Below are positions 1-8,599 of a DNA stretch of 64,000 nucleotides, one piece after another. The notes under the pieces are model-generated. The model was not told the DNA's origin. It ran no database searches and was given only the letters and a program-made list of their open reading frames with translations. Both the position numbers and the translations under genes were made by a program. This DNA comes from RI-242 sp038246255 (GTDB taxonomy: Bacteria > Planctomycetota > UBA1135 > GCA-002686595): NCBI GenBank assembly GCA_038246255.1, contig JBBRWC010000001.1:1-64000 (forward strand). Direction: 5' to 3'. Position 1 is the first letter of the stretch, and each line of letters starts with the position of its first letter.

Positions 1-1
1 C

Positions 2-316
2 GCGGGCGATTTCTATCTGATCCTGGGTTCACTCTCGGGTGCCGAGCCCGCGCTACCGCTTGGAGCGGTGTCGGTGCCGCTGGTGCCCGACTTCTATACG
101 CAGTTCACGCTCAACCAGCCGAACTCCGCGCTGCTGCCCGCATCCCTCGGCCAACTCGACCCCTGGGGCCGCGCCTACGCGTCCTTCCAACTCCCGCCCG
201 CCACTCCCGCGAGCACCATCGGCTTGACGTTCCACCACGCGTATTTGGTGTTCGACCAAACGACGCTCGCACTCGAATCCGCCAGCAACGCCGTACCCCT
301 CACCATCGGCCCCTGA
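2..316 (+). CDS. C-terminal end of a secreted planctomycete-type protein (partial)
   Basis: The reading frame is open from the window edge to a TGA at 314-316, so only about 104 C-terminal residues are present. The segment opens with a YLILGSLSG stretch followed by alternating hydrophobic strands and no charged core. This resembles the beta-rich C-terminal domain that ends many large secreted proteins of this group; the end of the metalloprotease at 19336-21792 has a related composition. The true start and the main domain lie outside the window, so no enzymatic function can be given. It converges with icd, and a hairpin separates the two. Confidence 0.6.
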   Translation, partial: AGDFYLILGSLSGAEPALPLGAVSVPLVPDFYTQFTLNQPNSALLPASLGQLDPWGRAYASFQLPPATPASTIGLTFHHAYLVFDQTTLALESASNAVPLTIGP

Positions 317-345
317 GCGGCGCCACGACGCCCGCATTCCCGGGT

Positions 346-385
346 ACAAACCCTCGGTATTTGTCCGCCAATACCGAGGGTTTGT
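346..385. terminator. Perfect 15-bp stem-loop between convergent genes
   Basis: ACAAACCCTCGGTAT at 346-360 is exactly complementary to 371-385, with a 10-nt loop. It sits between the convergent stops at 316 and 480 and has no other coding role. Neither strand has a long T-run directly after the stem, so it is a likely bidirectional terminator or 3'-end-stabilising hairpin rather than a textbook intrinsic terminator. Confidence 0.6.
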
Positions 386-479
386 GCCGCAACGAACCCA
401 TCGGCGGCCGGGGCGTCTTCACGCAGCAGACCGCAGCAGGTCGTAGAGCTGCGCAACAGCTGACGTCGAGAGCTCCTGA

Positions 480-1697
480 TCAGGTGGTCAGGCGGCGGCG
501 CAGTTCGGCGTCGAGGGCTTCCAGGAAGCCTTCGGTTGTCAAGTGGGGTTGTTTGGGGCCGATCAGGATGGCCAGGTCCTTTGTCATCTTGCCGGCTTCG
601 ACGGTTTCGATGCAGACACGCTCGAGCGTGTCCGCGAAGCGCGCGAGGGCGGGGTTGTCGTCCAGTTTCGCGCGGTGTGCAAAGCCGCGCGTCCACGCGA
701 AGATCGAGGCGATCGGGTTCGTGGATGTGGGGCGGCCTTTTTGGTGCTCGCGGTAGTGGCGCGTCACGGTGCCGTGCGCGGCCTCCGCTTCGACGGTTTT
801 GCCGTCGGGGGTGAGCAACACGCTGGTCATCAGGCCGAGCGACCCAAACCCCTGCGCGACCGTGTCGGACTGCACGTCGCCGTCGTAGTTCTTGCAGGCC
901 CACACGAAGCCACCCTCCCACTTCAGCGCGGCCGCGACCATGTCGTCGATCAGGCGGTGCTCGTACACGATGCCGATGGCCTCGAAGCGCGCGCGGTAAT
1001 CGGCTTCGAAGACCTCCTGGAAGATGTCCTTGAAGCGCCCGTCGTAGACCTTGAGGATCGTGTTCTTGGTCGACAGGTACACCGGCCACTTGCGCTGCAA
1101 CCCAAACTCGAGGCATGCGCGCGCAAAACCGCGGATGGACTCGTCGAGGTTGTACATGCCGAGCGCGACACCGGGTTCCTTGAACTGGAACACCTCGTGC
1201 TCGATCGGCGTGCCGCCACCTTCGGGCTCAAAACGCATCACGAGACGGCCCTTGCCGGGCACCTTGAAGTCCGTGGCGCGGTACTGGTCGCCAAACGCGT
1301 GACGGCCGATGACGATCGGCTTGGTCCATCCGGGGACGAGCCGCGGCACGTTTTTGCAGATGATCGGCTCGCGGAAGACGGTACCACCCAGGATGTTGCG
1401 GATCGTCCCGTTGGGGCTCTTCCACATCTTCTTCAGCTTGAACTCTTCGACCCGCGCTTCGTCCGGAGTGATCGTCGCGCACTTGACGCCGACACCGTGC
1501 GCTTGGATCGCGTGCGCGGCGTCCAGGGTGACCTGATCGGAGGTCGCGTCGCGGTGCTCCATACCCAGGTCGAAGTACACGAGCTCAAGGTCGAGATACG
1601 GCTGAATCAGCCGTTCCTTGATGAACGCCCACATGACGCGGGCCATTTCGTCGCCGTCGAGCTCGACGACAGGTTTCGCAACAGCGATCTTCTTCAC
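480..1697 (-). CDS. icd: NADP-dependent isocitrate dehydrogenase
   Basis: Converts isocitrate to 2-oxoglutarate with NADPH formation in the TCA cycle. At about 405 residues the protein matches the eukaryote-like homodimeric family. Family motifs include the N-terminal VELDGDEM, SPNGTIRNILGGT and the GRHAFGDQY segment, then the EAAHGTVTRHYR dinucleotide-binding region. An upstream in-frame GTG at 1706 is possible, but it overlaps an AAGGAG Shine-Dalgarno at 1706-1711. The GTG at 1697 lies 8 nt after that site and is preferred. It is the last gene of the minus-strand run that begins with thiolase, 96 bp after the BtuF-like gene, and may also be transcribed alone. Confidence 0.95.
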   Translation of the reverse strand: MKKIAVAKPVVELDGDEMARVMWAFIKERLIQPYLDLELVYFDLGMEHRDATSDQVTLDAAHAIQAHGVGVKCATITPDEARVEEFKLKKMWKSPNGTIRNILGGTVFREPIICKNVPRLVPGWTKPIVIGRHAFGDQYRATDFKVPGKGRLVMRFEPEGGGTPIEHEVFQFKEPGVALGMYNLDESIRGFARACLEFGLQRKWPVYLSTKNTILKVYDGRFKDIFQEVFEADYRARFEAIGIVYEHRLIDDMVAAALKWEGGFVWACKNYDGDVQSDTVAQGFGSLGLMTSVLLTPDGKTVEAEAAHGTVTRHYREHQKGRPTSTNPIASIFAWTRGFAHRAKLDDNPALARFADTLERVCIETVEAGKMTKDLAILIGPKQPHLTTEGFLEALDAELRRRLTT

Positions 1698-1705
1698 GCG
1701 CGACA

Positions 1706-1711
1706 CTCCTT
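1706..1711 (-). promoter_or_regulatory. Shine-Dalgarno site deciding the icd start
   Basis: AAGGAG on the minus strand ends 8 nt before the GTG at 1695-1697. A competing upstream GTG (1704-1706) overlaps the site itself and so cannot use it. Clear Shine-Dalgarno sites are uncommon in this window, which makes this one informative. Confidence 0.6.
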
Positions 1712-1793
1712 AGGATCTGGCCGCCGGACGCCGACGGGCCTTTGAGTGTACTGAACGAGGCGCGCGCGGGAAGAGTAGGCTCGCGCCCGCGTG

Positions 1794-2573
1794 TCAGCGG
1801 GTCGCTTGGGGGCGCCGGGCGCGACGGAACTCGTCCAGGAGCCGCACCGCGTAATCGAGGCCCGCGGCCGTGCGCGCGCCGTGCCACGACAAAAGCTCGC
1901 CGTCGACGATGCGGAAGCGGCAGGGTGCAAGCTCGGTGGCCGCGGCGAGTTCCGCGACATGTTTTGGTTGGAACGGAAAGGGTTCGGTCGAGAGCAGGAC
2001 TGCGCACGGATCCGCACTCGCGAGCTGTGCGCCGCTGATCGAGGGGTAACGGGTCGGACACGGCCCCACGACGTTGTCCCCGCCGGCGGCCTCGAGCAGC
2101 GAACTCACGTATGTGCCCTCCGCGGCCGTCATCCAGGGTTTGCGCCAAATGAGGTACGCAAACCGCACGGGTCGCTGGCCGCGTGTCGCCGCGCGCGCGC
2201 GCTCGAGCGCCACGTCGATGCCATTCGCCACTCGCTGCCCCGCTGGCGCTACTCCCAGTCGTGCGGAAAGCTCGCGCACGGTTGCTGCCACTTCTTCGAC
2301 AGTACGCGGAAAACTGGTGTGTGTTGCGATCCCGAGCGTGTCGAGGGCGTCGGCATCCTCGCGCCGGTTTTCCTCTTCGTTGAGCAGCACAAGATCCGGT
2401 TGGAGCTCCTTGATGCGCTCCACCTTCGGATCCTTCGTGCCCCCGACCTTCTCGATCCGTGGGACACCCTCGGGCGGGCGGACGCAGTATTCGGTGATGC
2501 CCACGAGCCGGTCGCCAAGCCCGAGCTCGAAGACGAGCTCGGTGAGGCTCGGGCACAGGGAAACGAGTCGCAT
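1794..2573 (-). CDS. BtuF/TroA-like helical-backbone metal- or cobalamin-binding protein
   Basis: A 259-residue protein of the periplasmic-binding-protein-like fold used by ABC importers for vitamin B12, haem or iron chelates. It begins directly with the family's first strand (MRLVSLCPSLTELVF) and carries the typical VGGTKDPKVERIKELQPDLVLLNEEEN segment, given here only to locate the first lobe at about residues 40-70. No signal peptide or lipobox precedes the domain and no permease or ATPase gene is adjacent. It may therefore be a cytoplasmic or non-transport relative. It starts 23 bp after the MBL gene on the same strand, consistent with co-transcription. The ligand is not predictable. Confidence 0.75.
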   Translation of the reverse strand: MRLVSLCPSLTELVFELGLGDRLVGITEYCVRPPEGVPRIEKVGGTKDPKVERIKELQPDLVLLNEEENRREDADALDTLGIATHTSFPRTVEEVAATVRELSARLGVAPAGQRVANGIDVALERARAATRGQRPVRFAYLIWRKPWMTAAEGTYVSSLLEAAGGDNVVGPCPTRYPSISGAQLASADPCAVLLSTEPFPFQPKHVAELAAATELAPCRFRIVDGELLSWHGARTAAGLDYAVRLLDEFRRARRPQATR

Positions 2574-2596
2574 GGCGTGGGGTTGATCGCGGCGGA

Positions 2597-3508
2597 TTAA
2601 GCGAGGGGCTGCACGCCAAAACGGCGGCCGTCCCGCGTCACGCGCGCGAAGGCAATGTCCGGATCGTGGTAGAAAAGTCCGATCCAGCCCTTTCGCGCCG
2701 CTTCGTCGAGCCAGCGGCTTCGAACGTCAAAGGACCGGACGACATCGATGTCATAGGCCATGATGTAGGGCGGTTGAACATGGTGCGTCGTGGGAACCAC
2801 GTCGGACCAGAACACCGCGGCATTCCCGGGCCCCGGCGCGCTAAGGTCGCCCACCGCGATCGTTGAAACACCGTCGGAATGTCCCCCGAGCACGTGCACG
2901 GTGATGCCGGGCACGGGCTCCGCCACCCGTTCCCCCGTGCCGCGGGTCGAGGGTGTGGTTTCCAGCGCGTGGAGCAGTCCGGCGGCGCGCAGCGGCTCAA
3001 GGTCCTCAGGACGATAGGACCCCTTGCGGACGTGGTCGGGCGCGAGGCAGCGCTGGATTTCGATTTCGGGCGCAAAATGGCGCGCGCGCGGGAAAAGCGG
3101 CGTCGGGCCGCGCTCGCCATCGATCACCAGCGCGCCGATGTGGTCCCAGTGGCAGTGCGACAGGACCACATCCGTCACGTCTTCGGTTGCGACCCCGTAG
3201 GCCGCGAGGCTCGTCGCGAGCCCGCCGCCCCCTTCGATTTGGTACATGCGACTCAACTTGTCGCTCCAGCGCGCTCCCACACCACCTTCGATCACGACGA
3301 CGCGGTCCCCGCGGCGCGCGAGGAACGGGCGCAGCGCCATGCGGATCGTGTTGTCCTGTGCGGGCGGGGTCATCGCGCGCCATAGATTGGCGGGCACGAC
3401 GCCCCACATGGCGCCACCGTCGAGGCGGAACTCGCCGTCGCAAAGCGCGTGGACGGTCCAGCCGTCCACGGCCACGGGTCCGGTGAAGAGCGGCGCGCTC
3501 GCGCTCAC
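2597..3508 (-). CDS. MBL-fold metallo-hydrolase
   Basis: A 303-residue metallo-beta-lactamase-fold hydrolase. The metal-binding signature HCHWDH is at about residues 118-123, followed by further His/Asp ligands (GGHSDG, near residue 200). The start is placed at GTG 3508 because it overlaps the TGA of the preceding acyl-CoA dehydrogenase gene (GTGA), whereas the longer frame to 3589 would run inside that gene. The domain organisation fits N-acyl-homoserine-lactonase-like or other thioester/ester hydrolases. Its place behind two acyl-CoA dehydrogenases suggests, but does not prove, hydrolysis of a CoA-linked or lactone intermediate. No signal peptide. Confidence 0.88.
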   Translation of the reverse strand: MSASAPLFTGPVAVDGWTVHALCDGEFRLDGGAMWGVVPANLWRAMTPPAQDNTIRMALRPFLARRGDRVVVIEGGVGARWSDKLSRMYQIEGGGGLATSLAAYGVATEDVTDVVLSHCHWDHIGALVIDGERGPTPLFPRARHFAPEIEIQRCLAPDHVRKGSYRPEDLEPLRAAGLLHALETTPSTRGTGERVAEPVPGITVHVLGGHSDGVSTIAVGDLSAPGPGNAAVFWSDVVPTTHHVQPPYIMAYDIDVVRSFDVRSRWLDEAARKGWIGLFYHDPDIAFARVTRDGRRFGVQPLA

Positions 3509-4686
3509 TTGAGGATCTGGCGCGAGATGATCAGGCGCTGGATCTCGCTCGTGCCCTCGCCGATGACACACAGCTTCGCGTCGCGCCACATGCGCTCGGC
3601 CGGGTACTCGCGACTGTAGCCATAACCGCCGAGGACCTGGATCGCGTCGTAGGTGACCTTCATCGCGGTCTCCGACGCGTGCAGCTTCGCGACCGCCGCC
3701 TCACGCGTGTACGGCAACCCGGCGTCCTTGATGCGTGCGGCGTGGTAAACGAGGTGGCGCGACGCTTCGATCTGCACCTCCATGTCGGCCAGCTTGAAGG
3801 CCACGGCCTGCTGTTCGGCGAGGGGCTTGCCAAACGCGATGCGCTCCTTTGCGTGCTTCAGGGCAACGGCGTAGGCGCCCTCCGCGATGCCAAGCGAAAG
3901 CGCGGCGATCGAGATGCGGCCGCCGTCCAGGGTTTTCATGAACGTGCGGAAACCCTCGCCTTCGGGGCCCAAAAGGTGGTCGCGCGGGATGCGGGCGTCC
4001 TCGAAAACCAAGCTGGCCCAATCCGAGCCGCGCATGCCGAGCTTGACCTCGCCCTTTTCGATCACGAAGCCCGCGGTATCACGCGGCACGACAAACGCGC
4101 TGATGCCCTTCGGGCCGAGGCTGCGGTCCGTGACCGCGGTCACAATGAACACACCGGCGTGGTTGGCGTTGGTGCAAAAGCACTTGCGGCCATTCAACAC
4201 GTACTCGTCGCCCGTCAGTACGGCAGTGGTTTGAGTGCCGCCCGAATCCGACCCTGCGTTGGGCTCGGTGAGGCCGTACGCCCCCATGTGCTTGCCCTCG
4301 ATCAGCCCCGGCACGTAGCGCTCGCGCAGGTGGTTGCCAAACGCGTAGATCGGCCACGTGCCCAGCGACACGTGCGCGGCCAGGGTCAGGCCGGTCGAGC
4401 CGCACACCTTGGACAGCTCCTCGACGGCGAGGATGTAGGCAAGCGTTCCGCCGCCCGAGCCCCCGACGTCCTCGGAGAACGGAATGCCCGGCAGGCCGAG
4501 CTCCGCGATCTTGTTCCACGTCTCGAGCGGGAAGCGGTGTTCTTCGTCGATTTCGTGGGCAAGGGGCGCCACTTCGGCCGCCGCGAACTCGCGCACCATG
4601 TCGCGGACCATGCGCTGGTCCTCGGTCAGGTCGAGTCCGTGTTTGGTGTCGGGCAGGGCGTCCGTGCTGTGCGTCGCAGTGGTCAT
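3505..4686 (-). CDS. Acyl-CoA dehydrogenase
   Basis: A 393-residue FAD flavoprotein that oxidises acyl-CoA to 2-enoyl-CoA and passes electrons to ETF. The three standard domains are present: an N-terminal helical domain, a central beta domain with YGLTEPNAGSD (flavin/substrate contacts), and a C-terminal helical domain ending GEGTSEIQRLI, which contains the candidate catalytic glutamate. Length matches short/branched-chain members. It is 54 bp downstream of the HTH gene and overlaps the MBL gene by 4 bp, so translational coupling is likely. Chain-length specificity cannot be read from sequence; isovaleryl-, glutaryl- or butyryl-CoA are all possible. Confidence 0.93.
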   Translation of the reverse strand: MTTATHSTDALPDTKHGLDLTEDQRMVRDMVREFAAAEVAPLAHEIDEEHRFPLETWNKIAELGLPGIPFSEDVGGSGGGTLAYILAVEELSKVCGSTGLTLAAHVSLGTWPIYAFGNHLRERYVPGLIEGKHMGAYGLTEPNAGSDSGGTQTTAVLTGDEYVLNGRKCFCTNANHAGVFIVTAVTDRSLGPKGISAFVVPRDTAGFVIEKGEVKLGMRGSDWASLVFEDARIPRDHLLGPEGEGFRTFMKTLDGGRISIAALSLGIAEGAYAVALKHAKERIAFGKPLAEQQAVAFKLADMEVQIEASRHLVYHAARIKDAGLPYTREAAVAKLHASETAMKVTYDAIQVLGGYGYSREYPAERMWRDAKLCVIGEGTSEIQRLIISRQILK

Positions 4687-4739
4687 TGGCGGGATGTAGG
4701 AGACGGGGTCGTGTGCGTTCAGTGCTCAGAAGGCCCTGA

Positions 4740-5024
4740 TCAGTCGAGCTCGAGGCGCCAACCGCTTGTGCGCCGGCGCTCCTCGGGAACACCGCCGGCC
4801 GCGGCGGTTTCCTCGGTCGGTCCGCCGTCGCGGTAGAAGTCGTCGCTCTTGCCGCTACCCACCCATTCGATGAGCGCGCGGCGCGAAAACTTCCATTCCC
4901 GACCGATCTTGCGCGCGGGCAGGCTCTGGCTGTGCAACACCTTGTTGAAGGTCTTGACGCTGACGCCGAGCAGCGTGGCCGCTTCCTCGAGGTTGAGGAT
5001 CTCCGGGTCGTTGCTTCCGCTCAT
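4740..5024 (-). CDS. Small excisionase-type helix-turn-helix protein
   Basis: About 94 residues. The core ILNLEEAATLLGVSVKTF followed by ARKIGREWKFSRRALIEWV is the MerR/excisionase-type winged HTH (HTH_17) that in other proteins binds DNA. The last 30 residues are acidic and low-complexity, without a recognisable domain. The ATG at 5024 leaves 25 bp to the upstream gene; an ATG at 5057 would overlap that gene by 8 bp and add 11 residues. It lies between two acyl-CoA dehydrogenase genes, so it may regulate this acyl-CoA operon. No integrase is nearby that would make it a true excisionase. Confidence 0.75.
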   Translation of the reverse strand: MSGSNDPEILNLEEAATLLGVSVKTFNKVLHSQSLPARKIGREWKFSRRALIEWVGSGKSDDFYRDGGPTEETAAAGGVPEERRRTSGWRLELD

Positions 5025-5049
5025 GGTGGGAATGGTGCGTTGGGGGGAT

Positions 5050-6204
5050 TCAGGCAAGTAGGCTGCGCGCGATCACGAGGCGCTGGATGTCCGTCGCGCC
5101 CTCGTAGATCTCGGTGATGCGCGCATCGCGGAACAAACGCTCCACGTGGAAGTGGTCGGTATAACCCGCGCCGCCGTGGATCTGCAGGCATTCGTCAGCG
5201 GCAAAGTTCGCCGAGCGCGACGCCATGAGCTTGGCCATCGCGGCTTCGCGGTTGCAGGGCTGCTGGGCGTCGCGCAACGCCGCCGCGCGGTAGGTCAACA
5301 GCTCGCTGGCGTCGACCTGCGTCGCCATGTCGGCGAGTTTCCATTGGATCGCCTGGAACTCGCCGATCGGGCGACCGAACTGCTCCCGTTCCTTGGCGTA
5401 CTTGACCGAGGCCTCGATGCACGCGCGGCCGATGCCCACCGCCTGCGCCGCGATGCCAATCCGGCCGCCGTCGAGGGTATCCATCGCGACGTTGAATCCG
5501 CGATCCCGCTCGCCCAGCAGGTTGCCAGCCGGAACGCGCACGTTCTCGAGCACGATCTCAACGCTGCACGACCCACGGATGCCGGTTTTTTTCTCGTGCT
5601 TGCCAACCGACAGGCCCGGCGCGTCGCGCGGCACCAAAAACGCGGAGATGCCCTTGGCCTTCGACACACCGGTATTCGTGCGCGCATACACGATGAACAA
5701 CCCGGCCCAGGCACCGTTGGTGACCCACAGCTTCGTCCCGTTGAGCACGAAGTGGTCGCCGTCCTTCGTCGCGCTGGTCTGCAACGCCGCCGCGTCCGAT
5801 CCGGCGTCGGCCTCCGTCAGGCAGTAGGAACCGATGACCTCGCCGGATGCGAGACGCGGCAGCCACGCGCGCTTTTGGTCCTCGGTCCCAAAGCGCGTGA
5901 TCGGCGCGCTGACCAGGCTGTTATGCACCGACAGCGTGACGCCCGTGGCCGCGCAGCCGCGGTTGAGCTCGATCAGCACCGCCGTGAGCGCGGTGTTGCC
6001 GAGTCCCGCGCCCCCGTACTGCTCGGGGATCGTCAAACCCCACAGGCCCAGTTCGCCGATCTTGAGGAAGACCTCGGGGTCGATGTCCCCCTGACGGTCG
6101 TGCTGGGTGGCCCGGGGGATCAGTTCATGGGTGGCGAAGTCGCGCGCCATGTCGCGCACCATCGCCACGTCCTCGTCAAGCCCGAGCATCGCCGTCGTCG
6201 TCAT
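5050..6204 (-). CDS. Acyl-CoA dehydrogenase
   Basis: A second acyl-CoA dehydrogenase, 384 residues from the ATG at 6204. That start leaves a normal N-terminus (MTTTAMLGLDEDV); the longer frame to 6258 only adds a Pro/Arg-rich stretch. It has SYCLTEADAGSDAA in the flavin/substrate region, an IHGGAGYT segment and EIYEGATDIQRLVIA at the C-terminus with the candidate catalytic Glu. It is clearly diverged from its neighbour at 3505-4686, so the two probably act on different chain types rather than being a recent duplication. It starts 72 bp after the 3-hydroxyacyl-CoA dehydrogenase gene. Confidence 0.93.
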   Translation of the reverse strand: MTTTAMLGLDEDVAMVRDMARDFATHELIPRATQHDRQGDIDPEVFLKIGELGLWGLTIPEQYGGAGLGNTALTAVLIELNRGCAATGVTLSVHNSLVSAPITRFGTEDQKRAWLPRLASGEVIGSYCLTEADAGSDAAALQTSATKDGDHFVLNGTKLWVTNGAWAGLFIVYARTNTGVSKAKGISAFLVPRDAPGLSVGKHEKKTGIRGSCSVEIVLENVRVPAGNLLGERDRGFNVAMDTLDGGRIGIAAQAVGIGRACIEASVKYAKEREQFGRPIGEFQAIQWKLADMATQVDASELLTYRAAALRDAQQPCNREAAMAKLMASRSANFAADECLQIHGGAGYTDHFHVERLFRDARITEIYEGATDIQRLVIARSLLA

Positions 6205-6276
6205 CTGGAGCAGGTGTAAGGGGGGTCGGGGGCGCGTGGCCGCAACGGGCGCGCGCAAGCCCCACGGAGGTTTCGA

Positions 6277-7137
6277 TCAAACGTAGTCGTAAAAGCCTTT
6301 GCCAGCTTTGCGGCCCAGGCGGCCAGCGGCCACCATCCGGCGCAGCAAGGGACACGCGCGGTACTTGGAATCACCCAGGTCCCGCTGCAGCACTTCCATG
6401 ATGTCGAGGCACACATCGAGGCCGATCAGGTCGGCCAAGGTCAGCGGCCCCATGGGATGGTTCATGCCGAGCTTCATCACGGCGTCGATGGCCTCGCGGG
6501 TCGCCACGCCTTCCATCAGGCAGTAGACGGCCTCGTTGATCATCGGCATGAGGATGCGGTTCGACACGAAACCCGGGTAGTCGTTGACCTCCACGGGTTC
6601 TTTGTCGAGCGCCCTTGTCGCGGCGACGATGCGCTCGATCGTGCGGTCCGAGCTCTCCTGCCCGCGCACGATCTCGACCAGCTTCATCAGCGGCACGGGG
6701 TTCATGAAGTGCATCCCCGCCACGCGGTCGGTGCGCTTGGTCGCCGCGGCGAGGGTTGTGATCGAAATCGACGATGTGTTAGACGCGAGGATGGCGTCGG
6801 CGCCACACACACCGTCGAGCTCCGCAAAAACCTTGCGCTTGACGTCGAGCCGCTCGGCCACCGCTTCGACGACGAGGCCGACCTGGGCCGCGTCCGCGAG
6901 CCGCGTTGAGGTGCGCACGCGCGCGAGCGCCGCGTCAGCGTTCGGCTGGGTGAGTCCGCCCTTTTGGACGATGCGTCCGAGGCTCTTGGCGATCGCCGCG
7001 CGGCCGCGCTCGAGCGCCTTCTCGTCGAGGTCCACCATCAGGACGTCGCTGCCGTACGTCGCGAAGGTCTGCACGATGCCGTTGCCCATCGTGCCCGCGC
7101 CGATGACGGCGATCCGCTCGAAGACGGGGTTCGCCAT
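6277..7137 (-). CDS. 3-hydroxybutyryl-CoA dehydrogenase family
   Basis: A 286-residue NAD(P)-dependent 3-hydroxyacyl-CoA dehydrogenase. The N-terminal Rossmann motif GAGTMGNG is at about residues 10-17, the catalytic loops SNTSSISIT and GMHFMNPVP follow, and the C-terminal dimerisation domain contains NHPMGPLTLADLIGLD. The reaction is 3-oxoacyl-CoA/3-hydroxyacyl-CoA interconversion. The ATG at 7137 is one base after the thiolase stop, so the two are almost certainly translated from one mRNA. With thiolase upstream and acyl-CoA dehydrogenases downstream it forms most of a beta-oxidation set; an enoyl-CoA hydratase is missing here but one is encoded at 53974-54789. Confidence 0.95.
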   Translation of the reverse strand: MANPVFERIAVIGAGTMGNGIVQTFATYGSDVLMVDLDEKALERGRAAIAKSLGRIVQKGGLTQPNADAALARVRTSTRLADAAQVGLVVEAVAERLDVKRKVFAELDGVCGADAILASNTSSISITTLAAATKRTDRVAGMHFMNPVPLMKLVEIVRGQESSDRTIERIVAATRALDKEPVEVNDYPGFVSNRILMPMINEAVYCLMEGVATREAIDAVMKLGMNHPMGPLTLADLIGLDVCLDIMEVLQRDLGDSKYRACPLLRRMVAAGRLGRKAGKGFYDYV

Positions 7138-7138
7138 C

Positions 7139-8320
7139 TCAGAGCGCCTCCACCGCGAGCGACACGGCATTGCCGCCGCCCAAGCACAAGGACGCCATGC
7201 CCGTGGCCGCGCCGCGCTGCCGCATGGCGTGCAGCAGCGTCACGAGGATACGCGCGCCAGACGCTCCGATCGGGTGGCCGAGCGCCACCGCGCCGCCGTT
7301 GACGTTGACCTTCGCGCGGTCGAGGTCGAGGACCCGCGTGAGCGCGCAAGCGGCCGCGGAGAATGCTTCGTTGATCTCGTGCAAGTCGAAGTCGGCCGGC
7401 GCGCGGCCGAGCTTCTTCGACAGCTTCGCGATGGAAACTTCGGGCGCCATCATCACCCACTTCGGCTCGACGCCGCCGGTCGTGTAACCCGCGATGCGCG
7501 CGAGCGGCTTCAAACCAAGGGCTTTGGCTTTGTCCGCGCTCATCACGACGAGCGCTGCCGCGCCGTCATTGATCGAAGAGGCGTTCGCCGCGGTCACGCT
7601 GCCGTCTTTCTTGAACGCCGGCTTGAGCGCGGCGAGGCTCGCGACGGTCGTGCCCTCGCGGATCGTCTCGTCGGTAGTGAAGCGCAGGGGCTCGCCCTTG
7701 CGCTGGGGAATCAGCACGGCGAAGCGCTCTTCGTCAAAACGCCCGGCCGACGTGGCCTCGGCGGCGCGGCGGTGGCTTTCGGCGGCAAACGCGTCCTGCT
7801 GCGCGCGGTCGACCTCGTACTTCTCGGCGACGAGCTCGGCCGTCATGCCCATGTGGAAGTCTTCGTAGATGTCCCACAGGCCGTCGTGCACCATCGAGTC
7901 GATGAGTTGCCCGTGGCCAAGGCGCAGACCCGCGCGCGCCTGCGGCAGAAGGTAGGGCGCGTTGGTCATGCTCTCCATGCCCCCCGCGACCACGCAGTCC
8001 GCATCGCCCGCGCGGATGGCCTGGGCGGCGAGCGCCACCGCCTTCAGGCCCGATCCACACACTTTGTTGATCGTAAGCGCGCTGGCGCCGTCGGGAACAC
8101 CCGCGCCACGCGCGGCCTGACGGGCCGGATTCTGACCGAGCCCCGCGGGCAGGACATTGCCGAGGATGACCTCTTCGACTTGGTCCGGAGCGAGCTTGGC
8201 GCGGGTCAACGCTTCGCGGACGGCGAGGGCACCCAACTCGGTGGCGCGCATGCCGGCGAGTCCGCCCTGGAACTTGCCGATCGGGGTGCGACAGGCGCTG
8301 ACGATCACGACATCCTTCAA
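7139..8320 (-). CDS. Acetyl-CoA C-acyltransferase (thiolase)
   Basis: A 393-residue thiolase catalysing the reversible thiolytic cleavage of 3-oxoacyl-CoA. All catalytic elements are visible: the nucleophilic Cys in NKVCGSGLKA (about residue 87), the His in HEINEAFSAAA, and the second Cys in CLGGGNAVS near the C-terminus, as well as GHPIGASGARI. The start is TTG at 8320, supported by AGGAG at 8328-8332 with 7-nt spacing. It is the first gene of the minus-strand acyl-CoA operon, and a promoter candidate lies about 145 bp upstream. Biosynthetic or degradative direction cannot be decided from sequence. Confidence 0.95.
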   Translation of the reverse strand: MKDVVIVSACRTPIGKFQGGLAGMRATELGALAVREALTRAKLAPDQVEEVILGNVLPAGLGQNPARQAARGAGVPDGASALTINKVCGSGLKAVALAAQAIRAGDADCVVAGGMESMTNAPYLLPQARAGLRLGHGQLIDSMVHDGLWDIYEDFHMGMTAELVAEKYEVDRAQQDAFAAESHRRAAEATSAGRFDEERFAVLIPQRKGEPLRFTTDETIREGTTVASLAALKPAFKKDGSVTAANASSINDGAAALVVMSADKAKALGLKPLARIAGYTTGGVEPKWVMMAPEVSIAKLSKKLGRAPADFDLHEINEAFSAAACALTRVLDLDRAKVNVNGGAVALGHPIGASGARILVTLLHAMRQRGAATGMASLCLGGGNAVSLAVEAL

Positions 8321-8327
8321 GGGGGGT

Positions 8328-8332
8328 CTCCT
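8328..8332 (-). promoter_or_regulatory. Shine-Dalgarno site of the thiolase TTG start
   Basis: AGGAG on the minus strand lies 7 nt before TTG 8318-8320 and justifies the non-ATG start, since no in-frame ATG gives a full-length thiolase N-terminus. Confidence 0.55.
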
Positions 8333-8463
8333 GGGCTCGGGCGCGCCACGCGGACGGCGCTGCTCAAGCGTCTCGTGGGGCTCGGGAACGGGGCGAAAAA
8401 CAGAGCCAGGGACGGCTCCGGGGGGCCAGGGTATGGCTGGCCGCCTACCAATTGTGGTCCAAG

Positions 8464-8492
8464 ATTGTAGCCGCGCCGGCCCGCGCTGTCCC
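8464..8492 (-). promoter_or_regulatory. Candidate sigma-70 promoter of the acyl-CoA operon
   Basis: On the minus strand GGGACA (8487-8492) and TACAAT (8464-8469) are separated by 17 bp. The -10 matches consensus at 5 of 6 positions and the -35 at 4 of 6. It stands out as an AT-rich patch in very GC-rich sequence. A transcript from here would have a leader of roughly 135 nt before the thiolase TTG. Confidence 0.4.
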
Positions 8493-8599
8493 CCCGGCCC
8501 GTGCCGCGGCCCGAGCCCATGTCAGCATCGCGGTCGAGGCGCCGTCGAGGCCCACCGGGGCCCAGCGGGGCCCAGCGGGGCCGCGCTCCCGGGGTGGGA

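Noticed and set aside
346..385. Start of a CRISPR array
   Set aside because: It is a single inverted repeat, with no regularly spaced direct copies on either side.
4740..5024. Phage or integrative-element remnant because of the excisionase-type HTH
   Set aside because: There is no integrase, attachment repeat or phage gene, and the flanking genes form a metabolic operon of the same base composition.
6584..8470. 628-codon plus-strand open frame
   Set aside because: It is antisense to the dehydrogenase and thiolase genes, which have complete catalytic motifs; the composition is that of a shadow frame.
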